Assembly: GCA_002395235.1 (NCBI GenBank)
Contig: DGWK01000021.1
Coordinates: forward strand, 1 to 20,274
Origin: Lachnospiraceae bacterium UBA4260
GTDB taxonomy: Bacteria; Bacillota; Clostridia; Lachnospirales; Lachnospiraceae
Length of the DNA: 20,274 nucleotides
Direction of reading: 5' to 3'
Part shown: positions 15,103 through 20,274 of the stretch, in pieces
Numbering within the stretch: the stretch's first letter is position 1
How the letters are laid out: each line of letters begins with the position of its first letter
Translations under genes and position numbers: made by a program
Notes under the pieces: model-generated
The model's database searches: none
What the model was told of the DNA's origin: nothing
The model's input: the letters and a program-made list of their open reading frames with translations, nothing else

Positions 15103-16227
15103 TCAACTGTCAGATCTATCTGCCTTGCCCGCTTCCATCTTCAGATAGGCGTTGATAAAGCGGTCGATATCGCCGTCCAGAACCGCAGAAGTATTGCTGG
15201 TCTCCTCGCCGGTCCTGGTGTCCTTCACCATCGTATAAGGCTGCAGTACGTAGGAACGGATCTGGCTGCCCCAGGCGATGTCCTTGACTTCGCCGCGGAT
15301 TCCGGCCAGCTTGGCCTGCTCCTCTTCCATCCTCTTCATGTAGAGCTTTGCTTTGAGCATCTGCATGGCCTTGTCCTTGTTCTGGAACTGGGAGCGCTCA
15401 TTCTGGCAGGTCACGACGATCCCCGAAGGGAAGTGTGTGATACGGATTGCCGAAGAGGTCTTGTTGATGTGCTGTCCGCCCGCGCCGCTGCTTCGATAAG
15501 TATCAATGCGGATATCGTCGGGATTAATGACGATATCGATATCTTTCTCGATGTCGGGCATAACGTCACAGGAGACAAAAGAAGTCTGTCTTTTGCCCTG
15601 CGCGTTGAAAGGCGAGATGCGGACAAGTCTGTGCACACCTCTCTCGGACTTGAGGTAGCCATAGGCGTTGGTTCCGTTGATCTGGAAATCCACCGATTTG
15701 ATGCCCGCCTCGTCGCCGTCGACATAGTTCATGACGTCGATGCTGAAACCCTTGCGGTCCGCCCAGCGCGTGTACATCCTGTAGAGCATGGAGCACCAGT
15801 CGCAGCTCTCCGTGCCGCCGGCGCCCGCGTTCAGGCTCACGATGGCATTGGAGTCGTCGTATTCGCCCGTGAGCAGTGTCGAGAGCCTCATGTCTTCAAG
15901 CTTTTCCTTAAAGGCGTCCAGATCCTCCCTGATCGTCTCGATCACGGAGCGGTCATCCTCTTCGTTGCCCATCTCGATGAGCATCATCATTTCCTCATAG
16001 GACGTGCTGAGCTTGTCTGCTTCTTCCACCAGCGTCTGCAGGTCCTTGAGCTGTTTCATTTTCTTGTTGGCAGTATCTGCGTCGCTCCAGAAATCCGGGG
16101 CTTCCGACTCCCTCGAAAGCTCCTCGATCCTCTGTTTCTTATAATCCAGGTCCAGTGAATCCCTGACTTCCTCAAGCGGCTCCTCATACTGCTGCAGTTC
16201 GAGTTTCATCTGGTCTAATTCGATCAT
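15103..16227 (-). CDS. prfB: Peptide chain release factor 2, no programmed frameshift
   Basis: RF2 recognises UGA and UAA stop codons and triggers peptide release. The 374 residues carry the SPF stop-codon recognition motif (205-207) and the catalytic GGQ (250-252, in SSGAGGQHINKTSS). In most bacteria the gene is interrupted near codon 25 by a UGA requiring a +1 frameshift. Here the frame is continuous through the equivalent region (Arg22-Asp-Ser-Leu-Asp26, codons AGG GAT TCA CTG GAC), so autoregulation by frameshifting is absent. The gene's own stop is UGA. AAGGAG lies about 11 bases before the ATG. It follows secA by 56 bases, the secA-prfB order common in Firmicutes. Confidence 0.96.
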   Translation of the reverse strand: MIELDQMKLELQQYEEPLEEVRDSLDLDYKKQRIEELSRESEAPDFWSDADTANKKMKQLKDLQTLVEEADKLSTSYEEMMMLIEMGNEEDDRSVIETIREDLDAFKEKLEDMRLSTLLTGEYDDSNAIVSLNAGAGGTESCDWCSMLYRMYTRWADRKGFSIDVMNYVDGDEAGIKSVDFQINGTNAYGYLKSERGVHRLVRISPFNAQGKRQTSFVSCDVMPDIEKDIDIVINPDDIRIDTYRSSGAGGQHINKTSSAIRITHFPSGIVVTCQNERSQFQNKDKAMQMLKAKLYMKRMEEEQAKLAGIRGEVKDIAWGSQIRSYVLQPYTMVKDTRTGEETSNTSAVLDGDIDRFINAYLKMEAGKADRSDS

Positions 16228-16283
16228 TCGCTGTCTCTCTCCTTAAAATCTATGGTAACTGTTCAACGGACTGCGTCTTTTTA

Positions 16284-18854
16284 TCAAATGCCGCGTCCGT
16301 GGCAGTTCTTGTACTTCTTGCCGCTTCCGCAAGGGCAGGGATCATTGGGGTAGATCTTCTTCTCTACCCTTCTCTTGGGATCCTTCGCCGTCGTCTCGTC
16401 CTTATTGGTGCCGGTCACCTTGGCGACTTCCTCTCTCTCCACCTTCTGCTCGACCTTAATATGGAACAGAACGCGGACCGTCTCCTCCATGATATTGCGG
16501 TTCATCTCATTGAACATGTCGTAGCCGGCGATCTTGTATTCCACAAGAGGATCGTGCTGGCCCAGGGCCTGCAGGCCAATGCTCTGGCGGAGCTGGTCCA
16601 TGTCGTCGATGTGGTCCATCCACTTTCTGTCCACGACCTTTAAGAGGACGACGCGCTCGATCTCACGGACCGCTTCCTCATCCGGGAACTCCGATTCTTT
16701 GCTCTCATATGCCTCTAGGGCCTCTTCCTTGAGCTGCTGCTTGAGGCCGTTCTTGGTGCGCTCCTTAATCCTTCCTCTGTTGATGACCTTCAGCGGAATG
16801 GTAGGCAGGAGCAGCTCGTTGAGCTCCGTCAGGTTCCAGTCGTCGCTGTCCTGGTCCTCGGAGATACTGGTATCCACAGCTCTCTCGACGATCTCGGAGA
16901 TCATATTGAGGATGGAATCTCTCATGCTCTCCCCGTCGAGCACCTGGCGGCGCTGCTTGTACATGATCTCTCTCTGCTCGTTCATGACCTGGTCATAATC
17001 GAGAAGGTTTTTACGGATTGCGAAGTTGTTGGCCTCGATCTTCTTCTGCGCTCCTTCCACCGCCTTAGTGAGCGACTTGTGGGAGATCTCTTCGCCTTCC
17101 GGAATCTTGAGCGCGTTGAACATGGCGATCATCCTGTCGGAACCGAACAGGCGCATGAGGTCGTCCTCAAGGGAGATATAGAAGCGGGACTCACCGGGGT
17201 CTCCCTGACGTCCGCTTCGGCCTCGCAGCTGGTTGTCGATACGTCTGGACTCATGTCTCTCCGTTCCGATGATCCTGAGTCCGCCGGCCGCCTTGGCCTC
17301 TTCGTCCAGTTTGATATCGGTACCACGGCCTGCCATGTTTGTTGCGATAGTGACAGCTCCGTGCTGGCCGGCCTGCGCTACGATCTCCGCTTCCATCTCG
17401 TGGAACTTGGCGTTGAGTACGTTGTGAGGGATACCCTCTCTCTTGAGCATTTTGGAGACATCCTCGGAGACCTGGATCGTGATGGTGCCCACAAGGACCG
17501 GCTGTCCTTTGGCGTGTGCTTCCTTGACGGATTCTACGACCGCTTTATATTTCTCTTTTTTGGTCTTGTAGACCGCGTCCTGATGGTCTTTTCTGATGAC
17601 CGGCCTGTTGGTGGGAATCTCAATGACGTCCATGCCGTAGATCTCGCGGAACTCGCGCTCTTCGGTCAGGGCCGTACCGGTCATACCGCACTTCTTGTCG
17701 AACTTGTTGAAGAAGTTCTGGAAAGTGATCGTGGCAAGTGTCTTACTCTCTTTTTTGACCTTGACGTTTTCCTTGGCCTCGATCGCCTGGTGCAGGCCGT
17801 CGCTGTATCGTCTTCCGGGCATGACGCGGCCCGTGAATTCGTCGACGATCAGGACCTGGTCGTCCTTGACGATATAATCGTGATCTCTGTGCATCAGGTT
17901 GTTGGCTCTGAGCGCCAGGATGATGCAGTGCTGGATCTCCAGGTTCTCGGGATCCGCCAGGTTGGGGATATGGAAGAATTTCTCTACCTTGGAGACGCCT
18001 TCCGCCGTGAGGTTGACTACCTTGTCTTTCTCGTTGACGATGAAATCTCCGGTCTCTTCTCTCTCCACACCCATGATCGCGTCGATCTTGGACAGGTCCT
18101 CCATATCTTCGCCGCGCTTCATCTGCTTGGCCAGAATATCGCAGGCCTCATAGATCTTTGTGGACTTGCCGCTCTGGCCCGAGATGATCAGGGGCGTTCT
18201 CGCCTCGTCGATCAGTACGGAGTCGACCTCGTCGATGATAGCGTAGTGGAGCTCGCGAAGGACCAGATTCTTCTTGTAGATGGCCATGTTGTCGCGCAGG
18301 TAGTCAAATCCCAGCTCATTGTTGGTCACATAGGTGATGTCGCAGTTATAGGCCTGCTGCCTCTCCTCGCTGGTCATGCTGTTGAGGACGACGCCGACCG
18401 TAAGTCCCATGAACTGATAGACCTGTCCCATCCACTCCGCGTCACGCTTGGCCAGATAATCGTTGACCGTGACTACGTGTACGCCTCTTCCCTCAAGGGC
18501 GTTGAGGTAGGCGGGCATTGTCGCCACCAGCGTCTTACCTTCACCGGTTCTCATCTCCGCGATGCGGCCCTGGTGAAGGATGATGCCGCCGATCAGCTGG
18601 ACGCGGAAGGGTTCCATTCCCAGTGCCCTTCTGGCGCCTTCTCTGACGGCTGCGTACGCCTCCGGCAGGATGTCGTCGAGCGTCTCCCCGTCCGAGAGTC
18701 TTTTCTTAAATTCTTCTGTCTTGGCCTTGAGCCCTTCGTCGCTCAGTTCGACCATCTGAGGGCGCAGATCTTCGATCTTCTTCACGAGAGGCTCAATTCT
18801 CCTGAGTTCTCTCTGACTGTGTGTACCGAAAATCATATCTGTAAATTTAGACAT
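16284..18854 (-). CDS. secA: Preprotein translocase ATPase SecA
   Basis: SecA is the ATP-driven motor that pushes unfolded preproteins through SecYEG at the membrane. The 856-residue protein has Walker A MRTGEGKT (101-108), the DEVD Walker B box (208-211), and the second nucleotide-binding fold with the GTDIKL and QLRGRSGRQGDPG segments. The helical scaffold contains WMDHIDDMDQLRQSIGLQALGQ. The C-terminal zinc module is formed by Cys840, Cys842, Cys851 and His852, the SecB- or ribosome-binding tail. The ATG at 18854 has AGGAG eight bases upstream; the in-frame start at 18875 has none and lies in a hairpin. It heads a likely transcript with prfB, alaX and the small membrane protein. Confidence 0.97.
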   Translation of the reverse strand: MSKFTDMIFGTHSQRELRRIEPLVKKIEDLRPQMVELSDEGLKAKTEEFKKRLSDGETLDDILPEAYAAVREGARRALGMEPFRVQLIGGIILHQGRIAEMRTGEGKTLVATMPAYLNALEGRGVHVVTVNDYLAKRDAEWMGQVYQFMGLTVGVVLNSMTSEERQQAYNCDITYVTNNELGFDYLRDNMAIYKKNLVLRELHYAIIDEVDSVLIDEARTPLIISGQSGKSTKIYEACDILAKQMKRGEDMEDLSKIDAIMGVEREETGDFIVNEKDKVVNLTAEGVSKVEKFFHIPNLADPENLEIQHCIILALRANNLMHRDHDYIVKDDQVLIVDEFTGRVMPGRRYSDGLHQAIEAKENVKVKKESKTLATITFQNFFNKFDKKCGMTGTALTEEREFREIYGMDVIEIPTNRPVIRKDHQDAVYKTKKEKYKAVVESVKEAHAKGQPVLVGTITIQVSEDVSKMLKREGIPHNVLNAKFHEMEAEIVAQAGQHGAVTIATNMAGRGTDIKLDEEAKAAGGLRIIGTERHESRRIDNQLRGRSGRQGDPGESRFYISLEDDLMRLFGSDRMIAMFNALKIPEGEEISHKSLTKAVEGAQKKIEANNFAIRKNLLDYDQVMNEQREIMYKQRRQVLDGESMRDSILNMISEIVERAVDTSISEDQDSDDWNLTELNELLLPTIPLKVINRGRIKERTKNGLKQQLKEEALEAYESKESEFPDEEAVREIERVVLLKVVDRKWMDHIDDMDQLRQSIGLQALGQHDPLVEYKIAGYDMFNEMNRNIMEETVRVLFHIKVEQKVEREEVAKVTGTNKDETTAKDPKRRVEKKIYPNDPCPCGSGKKYKNCHGRGI

Positions 18855-18876
18855 ATTCTTTACTCCTGATCTCATT

Positions 18877-18891
18877 GCCCGCGCTGCGGGC
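18877..18891 (-). other. Hairpin in the secA 5' leader
   Basis: GCCCGC (18877-18882) and GCGGGC (18886-18891) pair perfectly with a 3-base loop, about eleven bases upstream of the secA ribosome binding site. It would be near the 5' end of a transcript started at the -10-like element at 18912-18917. It could stabilise the mRNA or modulate translation; no known secA regulator such as SecM is encoded upstream. Confidence 0.5.
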
Positions 18892-18911
18892 TTATGCGCA
18901 TATTATCTGAC

Positions 18912-18920
18912 ATAATACCA
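18912..18920 (-). promoter_or_regulatory. Possible extended -10 promoter for secA
   Basis: The minus strand reads TGGTATTAT, a TATTAT hexamer with the TGn extension, 58 bases before the secA ATG. A GATAAT lies just downstream (18903-18908) as an alternative. No good -35 is visible for either. The 101-base gap after the MarR gene is the natural place for a secA promoter, but the exact element is unproven. Confidence 0.35.
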
Positions 18921-18955
18921 TAAAACGCTGCGATCCGCTATGACCGGCGCTCAAT

Positions 18956-19429
18956 TCACAAAGATTCCCTGCCTGAAACAGCGGACGTAGCCTTCTGCCC
19001 CTGTGCCCCCAGGATCTTATAGAGGAGCCTGTAGAGCTCTGCGGCCTCCTGCGGCTCGAGATTGACGCAGCTGGACATGGACTGCGGAATGCTCAGCGCT
19101 TCTTCTCTGAGTTCCCATCCCTTCTCCGTCACACTGACGATCAGGTTGCGCTCATCTTCCTTGGAGCGCTTTCTCTCGAGATATCCCTTGTTCTCAAGCT
19201 TCTTGAGCACCGGCGTCAGCGTTCCCGAGTCGAGAAAGAGCGCGAGGCCCAGTTCCCTCACATTCATGCTCTTGTTTTCCCACAGAGCCATCATGGTTAT
19301 GTACTGGGTATAGGTCAGGTCGACCTCGTCGAGAAAAGGCTTGTAACGTCTTATAATCTCTTTGGAGCACGCATAAAGCGGAAAGCACAGCTGGCTTTTC
19401 AGCTTCAGGCAGTCGTATCTGTCGCTCAT
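18956..19429 (-). CDS. OhrR-type MarR family regulator, probable organic peroxide sensor
   Basis: This is a 157-residue winged-helix repressor. With the ATG at 19429, the residues that define OhrR sensors fall at the same numbers as in Bacillus subtilis OhrR: reactive Cys15 (SQLCFPLYA) and the tyrosines Tyr29 and Tyr40. The recognition region reads LFLDSGTLTPVLKKLENKGYLERKRSKEDER, typical of the family, if read around residues 65-95. A further cysteine, Cys121 (after IPQSMSS), could be the resolving partner of a two-cysteine OhrR as in Xanthomonas. GGAGG lies 10 bases before this ATG; an ATG 9 bases upstream is too close to it. No ohr or peroxiredoxin gene is adjacent, so the target is unknown; self-control is likely from the dyad in its promoter. 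Confidence 0.88.
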   Translation of the reverse strand: MSDRYDCLKLKSQLCFPLYACSKEIIRRYKPFLDEVDLTYTQYITMMALWENKSMNVRELGLALFLDSGTLTPVLKKLENKGYLERKRSKEDERNLIVSVTEKGWELREEALSIPQSMSSCVNLEPQEAAELYRLLYKILGAQGQKATSAVSGRESL

Positions 19430-19521
19430 GGATCTCATTCCTCCGCAATGAATTGAATTTATCGAAAGGGCGGTATCTTCCGTTGTGACTGCATGGCAGA
19501 AACGGCCGCACCATGCAATCG

Positions 19522-19550
19522 AATTTACCACAATTTAATAGTGATTGCAA
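19522..19550 (-). promoter_or_regulatory. Promoter with embedded dyad operator for the OhrR-type gene
   Basis: On the minus strand TTGCAA (-35, 19545-19550) and TAAATT (-10, 19522-19527) are exactly 17 bases apart, each matching consensus at four of six positions. The spacer contains the dyad CACAATTTAATAGTG (19529-19543), symmetric about its central T with one mismatched pair. Known Bacillus OhrR operators contain TACAATT-AATTGTA-type dyads, so this fits self-repression. The -35 also forms part of the palindrome GATTGCAATC (19543-19552). Confidence 0.55.
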
Positions 19551-19590
19551 TCCGATCCTTGCATAAATGTATAACTATTCAGCACCCCGG

Positions 19591-19653
19591 AAAAAATACA
19601 AAAAGAGAGGCAGCCTGATTGAGGATCAGATCCTCATCAGCCGCCTCCTCTTT
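19591..19653 (-). terminator. Intrinsic terminator of the choline-binding-type gene
   Basis: The core stem is TGAGGAT/ATCCTCA around a CAG loop (19620-19636), extended by CTGA/TCAG and by outer AGG/CCT and AAAGAG/CTCTTT pairings. On the minus strand it runs into CTCTTTTTGTATTTTTT. It begins about 35 bases after the stop codon and isolates the repeat protein from the regulator gene. Confidence 0.85.
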
Positions 19654-19689
19654 CTAATTACTCTAAGTCGCTCTTTCTCTTTTCAGGTC

Positions 19690-20274
19690 TTAGTCCTGAA
19701 GTGCGCCCCAGCTGTCAAAATAATAGGTCCTGCCGTTAATGACGTTTCTTCCTGTGGCCATTACACCGTTGCTTTTCAGATAGTAGGTATTTCCGTCTGC
19801 GTCATGATGCCAACCCGTCTTCATATCTCCGCTCTTGTTGAAATAGAAGTAATATCTGTTGATCTTCACCCAGCCGGTCTTCATCCTTCCATTGGATGCC
19901 AGATAATAGTACTCTCCTCCGACAAAAAGCCAGCCGGTTTTCATGGATCCGTTCGACTTTTTGAAATAATACCAGCTTGCGCCGATCTTCTTCCAACCGG
20001 TCACCCGTGTGCCGTCACTGTTAAAGTAGTAGTAACGCCCGTTGACCTTGAGCCAGCCGGTCTTCATGACGCCCTTGGTGCTGAAGTAATACAGCTTGCC
20101 GCCGATACTCTTCCAGCCGGTCAGTCTCGCGCCTGTGACGCCCAGATAGTAATAATTTCCGTCAAGCTGCAGCCAGCCCTTCTTCATCTTGCCGTTTACA
20201 TAGTAATAATAGCTGCCGCCGGACTCTACCCATCCATTAGTGCCGGACGATACGGCGGGAGTCTTCTCCGAGCC
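19690..20274 (-). CDS. Choline-binding-type repeat protein, C-terminal part (5' end outside window)
   Basis: The frame stays open to the right edge, so 194 C-terminal residues are seen and the true start and any signal peptide or catalytic domain lie beyond. After a short linker (GSEKTPAVSSGT) come nine units of about 20 residues with the pattern GW-x5-YYY-x5-G-x-M-x-T, the cell-wall/choline-binding repeat type. Such modules attach secreted proteins or enzymes non-covalently to wall polymers; in gut clostridia the ligand is often not known to be choline. Units 2-3 and 4-5 resemble each other as 40-residue pairs, suggesting block duplication. The last unit has GR in place of GW. An ATG at 20187 lies inside the repeats and is not a credible start. 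A strong terminator follows. Confidence 0.88.
   Translation of the reverse strand, partial: GSEKTPAVSSGTNGWVESGGSYYYYVNGKMKKGWLQLDGNYYYLGVTGARLTGWKSIGGKLYYFSTKGVMKTGWLKVNGRYYYFNSDGTRVTGWKKIGASWYYFKKSNGSMKTGWLFVGGEYYYLASNGRMKTGWVKINRYYFYFNKSGDMKTGWHHDADGNTYYLKSNGVMATGRNVINGRTYYFDSWGALQD

Noticed and set aside
17079..18869. Plus-strand frame of 596 codons opposite secA
   Set aside because: It is an antisense frame produced by codon bias in secA; no ribosome binding site or domain supports it.

Overview
This 20 kb window reads as ordinary chromosome of a Gram-positive, low-mobility clostridial bacterium, most likely of the family Lachnospiraceae. The reasons are: a clostridial-type tig-clpP-clpX block, a DUF4364 gene beside rarA and rho, the secA-prfB pair, a glycogen phosphorylase of a short divergent type, and a secreted-type protein made of choline-binding-like GW/YY repeats. 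Base composition is moderately GC-rich throughout. No gene in the window breaks from it, and I see no rRNA, tRNA, CRISPR array, intact insertion sequence or prophage. Every supported gene lies on the minus strand, so transcription runs from high to low coordinates.

Layout in transcription order, from the right end. A protein of nine choline-binding-type repeats enters from beyond the window (19690-20274) and ends at a good intrinsic terminator. Next is an OhrR-type MarR regulator (18956-19429) with its own promoter and a likely self-operator. Then comes secA-prfB-alaX (16284-18854, 15103-16227, 13850-15097), coding for the export motor, release factor 2 and an Ala-tRNA editing protein. It is followed by a small single-pass membrane protein of unknown function (13413-13787) and an RsmF-type rRNA m5C methyltransferase with a TTG start (11763-13265). 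After a terminator come glgP (9329-11665), rarA (7943-9319) and a DUF4364 winged-helix gene (7428-7940), packed with gaps of 9 and 2 bases. rho (5852-7219) follows from its own promoter with a long leader, then malQ (4254-5780), then tig-clpP-clpX (4171 down to 922) from a strong promoter, and finally engB (146-766).

Functionally the window holds three themes. Protein birth, export and quality control: tig, clpP, clpX, secA, prfB, alaX, rsmF, engB. Nucleic-acid transactions: rho, rarA. Glycogen or maltodextrin turnover: glgP and malQ, which lie on either side of the rarA-DUF4364-rho group. GlgP and MalQ would cooperate in breaking down alpha-glucans.

I found no previously undescribed multi-gene system. 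The observations most worth checking are small: a 40-bp tandem repeat plus a perfect 13-bp hairpin lying where many clostridia carry lon; a two-cysteine OhrR with a dyad inside its own promoter; a prfB without the programmed frameshift; several perfect stem-loops between co-transcribed genes; a 13-bp minisatellite beside rsmF; and an uncharacterised membrane-anchored protein with a Cys/His cluster.
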